Source: Anoxybacterium sp963668245
GTDB taxonomy: Bacteria > Bacillota > Clostridia > Peptostreptococcales > Anaerovoracaceae
Assembly (NCBI GenBank): GCA_963668245.2
Contig: CAXXKB010000006.1
Span: forward strand, 68,882-132,881
DNA: 64,000 nucleotides
Direction: 5' to 3'
Positions 52,899 through 62,418 of this stretch are shown here, one piece after another. The position numbers and the translations under genes are program-made. How positions within the stretch are numbered: the stretch's first letter is position 1; each line of letters opens with the position of its first letter. The notes under the pieces are model-generated. The model was not told the DNA's origin. It saw only the letters and a list, made by a program, of their open reading frames with translations, and did no database searches.

Positions 52899-53705
52899 AT
52901 GAAAAGAAAAATAAGCTTGATTGTTGCGCTGATGCTTGTTTTTGTACTCGCTTTGGCAGGTTGTGGACAAACAACGGAAGAAGCGGCACCAGTAGATCAA
53001 GGACCAACAGATGAAGCGGTGGAAGTCAATGTATCAGCAGCAGCAAGTCTGACAGATGCATTAACAGAAATCCAGCAAGAATATGCAAAGGAAAGCAATG
53101 CGATTATTCGATTTAATTTTGGATCTTCAGGAGCGCTCCGAAAGCAAGTTGAGGAAGGCGCGCCATGTGATTTATTTTTATCCGCATCAAAAGACCATAT
53201 GGATGGTTTAGAAGCAGGAGGGTTGCTTGATGAGGATACAAGATTAGACTTGCTGGCAAATAAACTGACTTTGATAGCATCCGCTGAAAAAGCAGATACC
53301 ATCAAGAGTTATGAAGATATGACTTCTGATATGGTAGGAAGCATTTCCATTGGAACGCCAGACACAGTTCCAGCTGGAAAATATGCACAACAAGCACTTC
53401 AAAATCTGGGAATTTATGATCAAGTTGAAAGTAAAGTTGTCTTCGCAAAAGATGTGCGTCAAGTTTTAGAGTATGTTGATACTGGTAATGTAGACTGTGG
53501 GATTGTATATCGATCAGATACTGTCGTAATGGAGAGTGGTGTCATCGTTATGGACTTACCAGATGACAGCCATGATGCGATTGTTTATCCAGCGGCCTTG
53601 ATCAAGGATTCTGCACAAAATGAAGCGGCAGCAAAATTCTTTGAATTCTTACAAACAGATGCTGCAAAGGATATCTTTGAGAAATATGGCTTTACAGTTT
53701 TATAA
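52899..53705 (+). CDS. modA: Molybdate ABC transporter substrate-binding lipoprotein
   Basis: 268 residues with a lipoprotein signal (LVFVLALAGC, lipobox Cys near 22). The mature protein has the ModA motifs NVSAAASLTDALTEIQQEY, FNFGSSGALRKQVEEGAPCD, DLFLSASKDHMD and DTVPAGKYAQQAL, and VDCGIVYRSD near the C-terminus. Binds molybdate, possibly tungstate, outside the membrane. Confidence 0.94.
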   Translation: MKRKISLIVALMLVFVLALAGCGQTTEEAAPVDQGPTDEAVEVNVSAAASLTDALTEIQQEYAKESNAIIRFNFGSSGALRKQVEEGAPCDLFLSASKDHMDGLEAGGLLDEDTRLDLLANKLTLIASAEKADTIKSYEDMTSDMVGSISIGTPDTVPAGKYAQQALQNLGIYDQVESKVVFAKDVRQVLEYVDTGNVDCGIVYRSDTVVMESGVIVMDLPDDSHDAIVYPAALIKDSAQNEAAAKFFEFLQTDAAKDIFEKYGFTVL

Positions 53706-53762
53706 TTGAATTGTATCATGGTATAGATTGTAAAATGTATTCGTACCAATAAGGAGCTATTC

Positions 53763-54434
53763 ATGTTGTCACCTATTTTGCTCTCTTTAAAAATAGCAAC
53801 CATAGCAACCATCTTTTCTTTCTTACTAGGCGTTTTTTTTGCATATATCATAAACAAGAAAGAAATACCAGGTAAAAATATTTGGGAGACGATATTGATA
53901 TTACCCATGGTTTTACCACCTTCAGTGATGGGGTATCTGCTTTTGATTGCGTTTGGGAAAAGAGGGATAATAGGTGGCTTTTTATTAGAAACTTTTCACA
54001 TTCAAATTGTGTTTACATGGGTGGGAGCTGTCATCGCAGCTTGTGTTGTTTCTTTGCCCTTGATGTATCAAAATGTCAAATCAGCTCTGGTTAGCATGGA
54101 TCCTATCTATGAACAAGCAGCTCAAACGTTGGGTAGCAGTGAATGGAAAATCTTTCGAACCGTTATCTTCCCGCTGGCTTGGCCAGGCATTATTAGTGGT
54201 ATCTCCTTGGCCTTTGCCAGAGCCATTGGAGAATTTGGTGCTACTTTGATGATAGCAGGTAATATTCCTGGAAAAACACAGACTATTCCTACCGCTATTT
54301 ATTTTGCAGTAGAAGCTGGAAATAAGAGCTTGGCGAATCGTTTGGTTTTGATTATGACTATCTTTAGTTTTCTGCTAATATTTATACTGAATGCTTGGCT
54401 TAAGAAACGGAACTATACTGGAAGATCAAGCTAG
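53763..54434 (+). CDS. modB: Molybdate ABC transporter permease
   Basis: 223 residues with about five membrane helices. TILILPMVLPPSVMGYLLL and the EAA loop (EQAAQTLGSSEWKIFRTVIF, PLAWPGIISGISLAFARAIGE) match ModB, including GEFGATLMIAGNIPGKTQT. Starts behind AAGGAG, 57 bp after modA. Confidence 0.94.
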   Translation: MLSPILLSLKIATIATIFSFLLGVFFAYIINKKEIPGKNIWETILILPMVLPPSVMGYLLLIAFGKRGIIGGFLLETFHIQIVFTWVGAVIAACVVSLPLMYQNVKSALVSMDPIYEQAAQTLGSSEWKIFRTVIFPLAWPGIISGISLAFARAIGEFGATLMIAGNIPGKTQTIPTAIYFAVEAGNKSLANRLVLIMTIFSFLLIFILNAWLKKRNYTGRSS

Positions 54435-54483
54435 GGCTTTGCAAAAAAATCCTTTCTACTGTTCAAAGAAATCGAGGAAAGCT

Positions 54484-55143
54484 ATGTTTTTTAAAATACA
54501 AAAGAAATTAGATCATTTTATGGTAGATATAGAATATGGATTTGAACAAGGCGTTCTAGTGATACAAGGAGAATCTGGAGCGGGGAAAACGACAGTGCTT
54601 AATTGCATTTCTGGTTTGGTGATGCCTGAATCGGGCAGTATAAAAATTGGTGAGCGTATTGTTTATGATAGTGACAAAAAAATTAATATCACAACCCGAG
54701 AAAGAACCGTTGGATATCTTTTTCAAAACTATGCCCTTTTTCCGAACATGAATGTATATCAAAACGTGATATACGGGATGAAAAACAAAAAAGAATATAA
54801 AGAAAATAGGACCGAACGGTTGGCCTTACTGGAGTACGCCGATTACATTATGGAGACCTTTGGGATAGCGCATTTAAAAAAAAAGCACCCCAACCAAATT
54901 TCCGGAGGAGAAAAGCAGAGAGTCGCTTTGTCAAGAGCCATTGTTTCCAAACCAGAGTTGCTGTTGCTAGATGAACCATTTTCAGCGTTGGATCAAAAAA
55001 CAAAAGAAGTAGTATATCAAGAATTCTTACTCTTTAAAAAAGAATTCAGCATACCCGCGGTATTAATCACCCACAACCCAGAAGAAAGTAGGATGTTTGG
55101 AGATTGCCGGATTCTAATGAAAGAAGGAAAAATTATAGGATAA
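54484..55143 (+). CDS. modC: Molybdate ABC transporter ATP-binding protein, TOBE-less
   Basis: 219 residues: IQGESGAGKTTVLN (Walker A), LFQNYALFPNMNVYQNV (Q loop), NQISGGEKQRVALSRAI (signature) and ELLLLDEPFSALDQ (Walker B). Typical ModC has about 350 residues with a C-terminal Mop/TOBE pair; that is absent, so molybdate trans-inhibition is not expected. ATG with GAGG 9 nt upstream; the longer frame overlapping modB has no such site. Confidence 0.92.
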   Translation: MFFKIQKKLDHFMVDIEYGFEQGVLVIQGESGAGKTTVLNCISGLVMPESGSIKIGERIVYDSDKKINITTRERTVGYLFQNYALFPNMNVYQNVIYGMKNKKEYKENRTERLALLEYADYIMETFGIAHLKKKHPNQISGGEKQRVALSRAIVSKPELLLLDEPFSALDQKTKEVVYQEFLLFKKEFSIPAVLITHNPEESRMFGDCRILMKEGKIIG

Positions 55144-55146
55144 GTC

Positions 55147-55172
55147 AAAGAGAAGCTGAAAGCCTCTCTTTT
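55147..55172 (+). terminator. Terminator of modABC
   Basis: AAGAGAAGC-TGAAA-GCCTCTCTT followed by TTTT. Confidence 0.7.
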
Positions 55173-55305
55173 TTCATGATTACAATTATGATATAATAAA
55201 CTAATTATTAACAAAAAGGGTGATTATATTACAATAGTTGGCAAAATGGTTTGCCACGATGCATCCCGAAGTCGGTGAGTTTAAATAATAAAGAGAGGAT
55301 TTCAA

Positions 55306-56127
55306 ATGAATAAAATCGTGTATATTGGAAAAGATTTGATTGAAAAAGGGCAGGATTTTGTCATTGCAAAGGTTGTAGACACACATGGTTCTACACCGCG
55401 TAAAAAAGGAGCATATCTTTTAATGGAAAAGGATGGAACTCGTTATGGAACGGTAGGCGGAGGGAAGTTGGAAGCTGAAGTTGAAAAAGTATGCTTAAAA
55501 ACTTTTGAAACAAAGGAGTCTGGTATTTATCATTATCGACTTACCCCAGAGGATCAACAGGGTTTGGATATGCGGTGTGGTGGTGATGCTGATGTGAGCA
55601 TAGAATATGTGGACGCCTCACGCCCCGACAGCTTTATTACCGATTTTGACTTAAAGTCTAAAGTATATATCTTTGGAGGAGGTCATGTGGGACTTGCCTT
55701 AGAGCCAATTCTTAGATATGTAAATTTTGCCACTTGCGTGATTGATGACAGACCAGATTATGCAAATCGAGAGCGATTTCCAGAAGCAGACGAAGTGAAG
55801 GTAATTGACAGCTTTCTTGATGCATATCAGGAAATTGAAACGGATGAAAATAGCTATGTGATTATTATTACTCGGGGGCATAGCGCTGACTATGATGTAT
55901 TAAAGCAAACATTGCCAAGAGCAACTGCCTATATTGGAATGATTGGAAGTAAAAATAAGGTGGCTGCAATTTACCAAATGCTAAAAGATGATGGTTTTAC
56001 AGAAGATGACCTGAAACGAGTTTATTCTCCAATTGGAATGAGTATTTATGCGGAAACACCAGAAGAAATTGCAATCAGCATTGCAGGAGAAATGATTAAG
56101 GTTAGGGCAGGGCATGGTGAACGATAG
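55306..56127 (+). CDS. XdhC/CoxI family molybdenum-cofactor chaperone
   Basis: 273 residues. XdhC N-terminal domain (VVDTHGSTPRKKGAYLLMEK, TVGGGKLEAEV, GLDMRCGGDADV) and Rossmann domain (SKVYIFGGGHVGLALEPIL, VIIITRGHSADYDVL, YIGMIGSKNKV, YSPIGMSIYAETPEEIAISI). XdhC proteins bind the molybdenum cofactor, promote its sulfuration and insert it into xanthine dehydrogenase-type enzymes; the oxidoreductase at 41749 is the obvious client. The leader contains TGGCAAA-ATGG-TTTGCCA. Overlaps the next gene by 14 bp. Confidence 0.92.
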   Translation: MNKIVYIGKDLIEKGQDFVIAKVVDTHGSTPRKKGAYLLMEKDGTRYGTVGGGKLEAEVEKVCLKTFETKESGIYHYRLTPEDQQGLDMRCGGDADVSIEYVDASRPDSFITDFDLKSKVYIFGGGHVGLALEPILRYVNFATCVIDDRPDYANRERFPEADEVKVIDSFLDAYQEIETDENSYVIIITRGHSADYDVLKQTLPRATAYIGMIGSKNKVAAIYQMLKDDGFTEDDLKRVYSPIGMSIYAETPEEIAISIAGEMIKVRAGHGER

Positions 56128-57520
56128 ACAAGGAGAAAATTCAAAGGCTCAAGTTCCCAAGCAGGGGCCTACGGCGAAGATTGATACAGCGATTCTTTTG
56201 GCTGCAGGATTTTCTTCTCGAATGGGAGCGTTTAAACCTTTGCTTCAGATTGGAGATAAAAGTGCAATTGAGCATGTGATTGATACCTTAAAAGAGAGCA
56301 ATGTGAAAAATATTATTTGTGTCACAGGATATCAACGTGATCAAATACAGCCAATCCTCGTAAAGAATCAGGTGGAAGAAGCTTATAATGATGATTATGG
56401 CACAGGAATGTTTTCCTCCATCCAAACTGGTGTGAGTAGAATCGCATCTCTTGGTAATGCTGTGAAAGGATTCTACCTAGTGTTGGTGGATTGCCCACTG
56501 ATTCCACCAGAAGTATTTCATTTAATGGAAGCCAATATGAAAGAATATGGGGAATCCTTTTTGGTTCCCTGCTACCGGGGGAAAAAAGGGCATCCACTCT
56601 ATATCCCTGCGGGTTTTGTGGATGAAATATTAAATTATCATGGAGATGGTGGGCTAAAAGCTATTACAAACCGCCATGATGATCAAATGGTCCGATTGGA
56701 AGTAGGGATTGAAGGTGTTGTTCTGGATATGGATACACCGGAAGGCTACGAAGAGGTTTTGTCGTATTATCATAACGTCGTTAAAAAAGACCACCGGGGA
56801 AAATCAACCTTTTCAAAAATCTCGGTCGAGGATGAATTGATGGATTTGGAACGGGCGCTTCAGGGAAGACGTATTTTTCTTATCAGACATGGAGAAATTC
56901 AGCAACATCAGGAAAAGATTTTTTTGGGACAGACGGATGTGCCTCTTTCTGAAAGAGGCAAAGAGCAGGCGCAAAATGCAGCAAAAGAACTGGCTCATTA
57001 TCATATTAGAACCAATCGAATCTATACAAGTGATTTGTCTCGAACGGTTAAGACGGCAGAAATCATTGCGAGTTATATGGTTGGATTGAGTCATGCTGAC
57101 AAGTTTGATTCGTATCCTTTTGAGGATGAGGATAGAGAAGAAATTTCGATTGAGATTGTAAGAGAACCTGCTCTGCGCGAAATGTCTTTGGGTTTATGGG
57201 ATGGAAAATTCATCAGCGAGGTCAGAGAGCGCTATCCCGAAGAATATCAGAAGCGCGGTGAAGATTTTCTCGCCTTTAAGTTTGGCAACGACAGTGAGAA
57301 TTTTTATGATTTACAGTATCGAGTCATGAAGGGCTTACGGTCTATATTAGAGGAAGAGGGCAGATTACATCAGGGAAATCGCGATATTGTTATTGTGTCT
57401 CATCGTGGTGTCATCAACGTAATCCTAAGCACCCTGCATCATGCGGAATTGAAAGAAGAAGTGAAAAAACCAGTTCCTAATGGTGGAGTTATAATTATGG
57501 ACTATACCTGGGTTTTATAG
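56114..57520 (+). CDS. MocA-like nucleotidyltransferase fused to a histidine phosphatase (DVU_1551-like)
   Basis: 468 residues. Residues 20-225 are a MobA/MocA-like nucleotidyltransferase (AILLAAGFSSRMGAFKPLLQ, VLVDCPLIPPEVFHLM, GHPLYIPAGF, GDGGLKAI), probably making the cytidine dinucleotide form of molybdopterin. Residues 255-468 are a phosphoglycerate-mutase-type phosphatase (IFLIRHGEI, TDVPLSERGKEQAQ, YTSDLSRTVKTAEII, IVSHRGVINVIL) with both catalytic His. The phosphatase substrate is unknown. The ATG lies inside xdhC, so translation is coupled. Confidence 0.85.
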   Translation: MVNDRQGENSKAQVPKQGPTAKIDTAILLAAGFSSRMGAFKPLLQIGDKSAIEHVIDTLKESNVKNIICVTGYQRDQIQPILVKNQVEEAYNDDYGTGMFSSIQTGVSRIASLGNAVKGFYLVLVDCPLIPPEVFHLMEANMKEYGESFLVPCYRGKKGHPLYIPAGFVDEILNYHGDGGLKAITNRHDDQMVRLEVGIEGVVLDMDTPEGYEEVLSYYHNVVKKDHRGKSTFSKISVEDELMDLERALQGRRIFLIRHGEIQQHQEKIFLGQTDVPLSERGKEQAQNAAKELAHYHIRTNRIYTSDLSRTVKTAEIIASYMVGLSHADKFDSYPFEDEDREEISIEIVREPALREMSLGLWDGKFISEVRERYPEEYQKRGEDFLAFKFGNDSENFYDLQYRVMKGLRSILEEEGRLHQGNRDIVIVSHRGVINVILSTLHHAELKEEVKKPVPNGGVIIMDYTWVL

Positions 57521-57580
57521 TATAGATGGAATCCACTTTTTACTTATAGAGGCAAGTATGAGAGGAAAAGGAGAACAAAA

Positions 57581-58603
57581 ATGAAAGAAGTTTCGGTCTA
57601 TGATGCAGTTGGTATGGTATTGGCTCACGATTTGACCCAAATCATCCCAGGAGAATTTAAGGGCAGTAAGTTTAAGAAAGGCCACGTCATCGTACCAGAG
57701 GATATTGATGTGATGCTGAGCATGGGAAAACGGCATCTATACGTGGTGGACAAAGATGAAACGGATATCCATGAAGATGAGGCTGCAATGAGAATTGCTG
57801 CAGCGGTTGCAGGGAAAGGAATTGAGTTAAGGGCTCCCGGCGAGGGCAAGATTGAGCTGTATGCAGAATACGATGGACTATTAAAAGTCAATACAGCAAT
57901 GCTCAATCAATTGATTGACCAGGATGAAATCATGTTTGCAACGATTCATGAAAATCAACTCGTTAAGGCGGGACAAAAAGTTGCGGGAACCAGAGTCATC
58001 CCACTGTTTGTAAACGAGAGCATTGTAACAGGAGCTGAAAAAGTTTGCCAAGGTGGGCATATGGTAGAAGTCTTGCCACTAAAAAAGATGAAAGTCGGGC
58101 TAGTTACCACTGGCAGTGAGGTGTATAGTGGAAAAATAAAAGATGCTTTTGGACCAGTGTTAAAGAAAAAATTTGGTGCATTGGGCAGTGAAGTAATCAA
58201 TCGGGTTTTTGCTGATGATGATGAAGTAATGATTGCTGATTGTATCAACAAACTCATTCAAGAAGGCGCAGATATGATTGGTGTCACAGGAGGCATGTCA
58301 GTGGATCCTGATGATAAAACTCCCACTGGAATTCGCCATGCAGGAGGCCATATTATCACATATGGCGCACCAGTATTGCCAGGTGCAATGTTTATGTTAG
58401 CATATATCGGAACGGTTCCCGTTGTTGGACTTCCTGGATGTGTTATGTATAGCAGAACCAGCATTTTTGATCTAATAGTACCTAGAATATTGGCAGGAGA
58501 AGTTCCTACTAGAACTGACATTAAAAAACTCGCCCACGGAGGATTGTGTCAAAATTGTCCAACATGTATCTATCCGAATTGTGGCTTTGGAAAGGCCTAC
58601 TAA
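57581..58603 (+). CDS. MoeA-like molybdopterin-binding protein
   Basis: 340 residues. An N-terminal part like MoeA linker domains (SVYDAVGMVLAHDLTQIIPG, KGHVIVPEDIDVMLSMGK) and a C-terminal MoCF-type domain (VGLVTTGSEVYSGKIKDAFG, DMIGVTGGMSVDPDDKTPTG, GAPVLPGAMFMLAYI, VPVVGLPGCVMY). The last 25 residues carry a Cys group (CQNCPTCIYPNCGFG). Likely binds or inserts molybdenum cofactor; this variant recurs beside xdhC/mocA in clostridial hydroxylase clusters. Confidence 0.85.
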   Translation: MKEVSVYDAVGMVLAHDLTQIIPGEFKGSKFKKGHVIVPEDIDVMLSMGKRHLYVVDKDETDIHEDEAAMRIAAAVAGKGIELRAPGEGKIELYAEYDGLLKVNTAMLNQLIDQDEIMFATIHENQLVKAGQKVAGTRVIPLFVNESIVTGAEKVCQGGHMVEVLPLKKMKVGLVTTGSEVYSGKIKDAFGPVLKKKFGALGSEVINRVFADDDEVMIADCINKLIQEGADMIGVTGGMSVDPDDKTPTGIRHAGGHIITYGAPVLPGAMFMLAYIGTVPVVGLPGCVMYSRTSIFDLIVPRILAGEVPTRTDIKKLAHGGLCQNCPTCIYPNCGFGKAY

Positions 58604-58753
58604 GGAACAACAAAGTAACACATACGAAAAATGGGAATTCATACGCAAAGCGAAAATCTATTGATATTTCGAGCTTTTCAGTGTAATATAGTATTTATTG
58701 TTCTATGACAAACTGATAAGGAGGGATACCTTAGCAAATCGCAGGTACTTGTT

Positions 58754-60646
58754 ATGCTGAAAAAAATTAAACGACTTGTAATTGGGAAACCATTAAAAAA
58801 TACAGCCTTAAAAGATGAAAAACTCGGAATTTTATGGGGGCTACCGATTTTGTCCTCTGATGCAATTTCATCTGTGGCATATGCTGGACAGGAAATGCTG
58901 ATTGTTCTCATACCCGCAGTTGGAATTGCCGCTTATGGGCAAATGTCTATTCTGTCTTGGTGCATCATAGTATTATTGACCATATTGATGTTATCTTATC
59001 GCCAGACCATTGACTGCTACCCAAATGGTGGCGGTGCCTTCATTGTAGCCAAAGAGAATCTAGGAGAAATTCCAGGGATGATTGCTGGTGCAGCACTTTC
59101 TGTTAGTTATATCCTAACGGTGGCAGTAAGTGTTTCGTCGGGTGTGGAGCAAGTAACGTCAGCGTTTAAATTCTTGCGACCATATACGATTGGTATCGCA
59201 GTGGTTCTGGTATTGCTTCTGATGATTGGAAACCTAAGAGGAACAAGAGAGTCCTCAAAACTTTTTGGAATACCAACCTATGCATTTATTTTAGGGATTT
59301 TGGCCATGATTGGATATGGCTATTGGAAACTTCAGAGCGGATATGTTCCACCAGAACCAAATATAAGCGCTCCAGTTCAGTCTATTTCTCTTCTGCTTAT
59401 GCTAAGAGCATTTGGTAGTGGATGTACCGCTTTAACTGGTGTAGAAGCGGTGAGTAATGCAGTACCAAATTTCAAAGAACCATCTACTAAGTATGCAAAG
59501 CTTGTTTTATTGTTGCTTTGCATTATTATTCTGATACTATTTTCAGGGACTTCTTTAATTGCAAATTATTATCATGTTTTGCCAGGAGAAGAAGATGCGA
59601 TGCTGATTTTGCTCGCGGAACAGATTTTTGGCGATTCTTTTATGTATTACTATATTACTGCAACTACTTTTATCATCTTGATACTAGGGGCAAACACAGC
59701 ATATTCTGGATTTCCAATGCTCATCGCAGTGATGGCAAATGAAAAATATATGCCAAAGCAATTGAGTATGCGTGGTGATCGTTTAAGCTACACCAATGGA
59801 ATTGTAGCACTTTCCTTCATCTCAATTTTATTGATTGTTGGATTCAAAGCAAATGTTACGTCACTACTTGGATTGTATGCCATAGGGGTATTTATTTCAT
59901 TTACCCTTTCCCAGTCCGGTATGTTTATGAAGTGGATTAGGCAAAAGAATGATTGCTGGAGAGTAAAGGCTTTGATCAACGGTTTTGGAGCAGTTTGCAC
60001 CGCCGTTGTAGTTGTGATTATTGCAGTAGCAAAATTCAGACAAGGCTCATGGGTTGTAATTGTATTGCTACCAGTGATGGTTGCCGTGCTTCATCATATT
60101 CATAGTCATTATGTTTCGGTAAAAGAACAGCTCAAAGTAAGAGATTGTGATTATGAGGGCATCGATTTTACAAAACTAAACTATGCTAATCGGATTATTG
60201 TCCCAATTGATTCAGTGAATAAAGCAAGCATTCGTGCACTTCGGTATGCCAATACAATTTGTGATGATGTTGTGGCATTTTGTGTGGCAATAGATGATGA
60301 AAGCGCTCGTGAAGTACAGACCAAGTATGACCAACTAGGGACAGATATTCCCCTTGTGATTAAGCTTTCTCCATATCGAAAGGTAATTGAACCGCTATTG
60401 CGATTCATTCAGTCTTCTGAATATGACTATGAATCTGGAGATATGATTACCGTGTTATTATCACAGTTTGTCACGAAAAAATGGTGGCATAGATTTTTAC
60501 ATAACAATACGAGAAGTTATATTGAAAAGAAGCTGTTAAAGCATAAACATATTGTGGTCTCTGTTATGCCACTCCAGTTGAAAGACGATCGGTTTTATTT
60601 GGAAACCTTAAAAAAACAGAGAAATAAGGGGAATGATACAGTATGA
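58754..60646 (+). CDS. kimA: KimA-type potassium/APC-family transporter
   Basis: 630 residues, 12 membrane helices plus a C-terminal soluble USP-like domain (about 470-630). IGKPLKNTALKDEKLGILWG, LSSDAISSVAYAGQEML, LSYRQTIDCYPNGGGAFIVA, GSGCTALTGVEAVSNAVP and FVTKKWWHRFLHNNTRSYI follow Bacillus KimA (YdaO), a K+ importer controlled by c-di-AMP. No ydaO riboswitch is seen upstream. The ATG has only a weak site (GCAGG); a good AGGAGGG lies 28 nt further up without an in-frame start. Confidence 0.82.
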   Translation: MLKKIKRLVIGKPLKNTALKDEKLGILWGLPILSSDAISSVAYAGQEMLIVLIPAVGIAAYGQMSILSWCIIVLLTILMLSYRQTIDCYPNGGGAFIVAKENLGEIPGMIAGAALSVSYILTVAVSVSSGVEQVTSAFKFLRPYTIGIAVVLVLLLMIGNLRGTRESSKLFGIPTYAFILGILAMIGYGYWKLQSGYVPPEPNISAPVQSISLLLMLRAFGSGCTALTGVEAVSNAVPNFKEPSTKYAKLVLLLLCIIILILFSGTSLIANYYHVLPGEEDAMLILLAEQIFGDSFMYYYITATTFIILILGANTAYSGFPMLIAVMANEKYMPKQLSMRGDRLSYTNGIVALSFISILLIVGFKANVTSLLGLYAIGVFISFTLSQSGMFMKWIRQKNDCWRVKALINGFGAVCTAVVVVIIAVAKFRQGSWVVIVLLPVMVAVLHHIHSHYVSVKEQLKVRDCDYEGIDFTKLNYANRIIVPIDSVNKASIRALRYANTICDDVVAFCVAIDDESAREVQTKYDQLGTDIPLVIKLSPYRKVIEPLLRFIQSSEYDYESGDMITVLLSQFVTKKWWHRFLHNNTRSYIEKKLLKHKHIVVSVMPLQLKDDRFYLETLKKQRNKGNDTV

Positions 60647-60780
60647 AGATAAATGTTGGCACAGAACAAAGGGGTCAAATTGATTCAAGCTGGTCTATCT
60701 CATTGGCAGGCGTATGCATGCTGGGAGCTTGCAAGAAAAGGCAGGTTTCATGGAAGATTCTATTTCGATATATTTAGGAT

Positions 60781-62193
60781 TTATTTTTTCCATTGCGTTA
60801 AAAGCTCTTTTAGTGCAATTTCTAAATTAGTAAGTGGAATTTGATTATAATAAAAAATCAAACTGGCAGAAGTGCCAGGCGTTGCCTCAGCATAAAGGTC
60901 TACCGGCAATGTGGTGATTCCAAGTTCATATGCTTCTTGGCAAAGCTGAATTGCAGATTTTGGACTTAGAACACCGATTAGCATATTAACACCAGAAGAA
61001 CTATTGATGGGACGGATGAAATCCCCGCCAATCTTCTGGAACACAGAGAGAACCGTTTGCAACTTTTGGGAGTAAAGGGTTCTTAGTTTTTTGATATTAA
61101 TCTGGTAAAGTCCCTTTGCCATATAAATTGCAAGAGTGAGTTGTTCTGTTTTCGAACAAGTCTGCGTATAATCTTTTTGCATTGCATCAAATATTTCAGC
61201 CATAGGAGACGGAAGCACCATATAACTGATTTTGATGGAAGGGAAAAGAGTGGAAGAAAAAGAACCAAGATACACAACACGCTGATGGGTATCAAGACCT
61301 TGTAACGCTGGGATGGGCTTTCCAAAATAGCGGAGCTCACTATCATAATCATCTTCAAGTATAATACTGTCATTGTTTTTCGCCCATTCCAAAAGTTCAT
61401 ACCGTTTTCCAATGGGCATGATATAGCCTGTAGGGAATTGATTGGAGGGACTGACATAAACGACAGAACGAATATTGGTAGGAAGCTTTGTAATTGCAAT
61501 TCCTTCAATCCCGACGGGCACTGGGTTAATGGCAAACTGGCGATCCCTGAAAATATTTCGAACGGGAAGATAACCGGGCTCTTCGACCGTTAGTTGATTC
61601 ATTCCCATCTTAGATAAAATGGTACAGAGCTGCCCCATAATCTGCTGCGTTCCAGCTCCAATGACGATTTGATTGGGATTGCAAGTCACTCCTCTCGACT
61701 GATAGATATAATTGGAGATTTCCCGTCTTAAAGCAAACTCTCCTTTGGGATCACTTTCACGAAGCAGTAAGTGGGCGTAGTCTGTCAGCACAAGATTTAA
61801 ACATTTCTTCCATTTCACAAAATCAAAGCAAGACAAATCATAATATTGATCCTTTTCATAATCAAAGAGAACGGAACTTTGCTCCTTCATGTTGCGTGTT
61901 TGTCGGGGATAAACAATTTCCATGGGGATACTGCCCATACCAGCGGATATTTCGTTTACGTAGAAACCAGACTGTGGTTTGCTAAAAATATAGCCTTCTA
62001 CATGAAGCTGGTTATATGCAAGCTCAATGGTCGTCAAGCTTAAGCTCAGGCTTTTTGCTAAACTTCGAAGAGAGGGTAGTTTTTCTCCGGGGCTCATATT
62101 GCCAGAGAGAATCGCATCTTTTAAGTATTGGTAGAGCTGATGATAAAGGGGCACCGATGAAGTGGGTTGTAAAGCCGGCAAAATTGCTTTCAT
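60781..62193 (-). CDS. MocR-type regulator: GntR helix-turn-helix plus aminotransferase domain
   Basis: 470 residues. GntR winged helix (YHQLYQYLKDAILSGNMSPG, LPSLRSLAKSLSLSLTTIEL), then a fold-type I aminotransferase domain (QIVIGAGTQQIMGQ, YVSPSNQFPTGYIMP, ILEDDYDSELRYFGKPIPAL, YLGSFSSTLFPSIKISYMVL with the PLP Lys). MocR/PdxR regulators sense PLP. Divergent from an ECF S component, which suggests control of vitamin B6 uptake. Start behind AAGGAAAGG. Confidence 0.88.
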   Translation of the reverse strand: MKAILPALQPTSSVPLYHQLYQYLKDAILSGNMSPGEKLPSLRSLAKSLSLSLTTIELAYNQLHVEGYIFSKPQSGFYVNEISAGMGSIPMEIVYPRQTRNMKEQSSVLFDYEKDQYYDLSCFDFVKWKKCLNLVLTDYAHLLLRESDPKGEFALRREISNYIYQSRGVTCNPNQIVIGAGTQQIMGQLCTILSKMGMNQLTVEEPGYLPVRNIFRDRQFAINPVPVGIEGIAITKLPTNIRSVVYVSPSNQFPTGYIMPIGKRYELLEWAKNNDSIILEDDYDSELRYFGKPIPALQGLDTHQRVVYLGSFSSTLFPSIKISYMVLPSPMAEIFDAMQKDYTQTCSKTEQLTLAIYMAKGLYQINIKKLRTLYSQKLQTVLSVFQKIGGDFIRPINSSSGVNMLIGVLSPKSAIQLCQEAYELGITTLPVDLYAEATPGTSASLIFYYNQIPLTNLEIALKELLTQWKK

Positions 62194-62225
62194 AATGATC
62201 CGCCTTTCCTTTTCTTGTGACGAAA

Positions 62226-62365
62226 ATAACTGTATTTTAAAAATATCATTTGCGATAAAGACAGTTATGGTAAATGGACATAATTTATAAAATAATTACA
62301 AACTGTATATATAAAAATAAAATATATTGCATATTTAACTAGATACACTCTGAGAGTATTATAAT
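62226..62365. promoter_or_regulatory. Divergent control region of MocR regulator and ECF gene
   Basis: ATAACTGT (62226-62233) and its inverse ACAGTTAT (62261-62268) are 35 bp apart centre to centre, with a related AACTGTATAT near 62310. Upstream of the ECF gene TATAAT (62360-62365) is preceded by the palindrome ACTCT-G-AGAGT. These are candidate MocR sites. Confidence 0.45.
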
Positions 62366-62418
62366 ATTAGCAGTACAAGAGGTCAACACAATATGAGGAA
62401 AAATGAGGAGTGAGTAAA

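Noticed and set aside
55237..55256. TTGGCAAAATGGTTTGCC as a second sigma-54 promoter before xdhC
   Set aside because: GG and GC are 13 bp apart rather than 12, and the stretch is better read as the hairpin TGGCAAA/TTTGCCA.
58604..58753. c-di-AMP (ydaO) riboswitch before the KimA-type gene
   Set aside because: The region is short and none of the conserved ydaO segments is visible.
60653..60844. 63-codon frame after the KimA-type gene
   Set aside because: No proper ribosome site and it runs into the 3' end of the convergent MocR gene.
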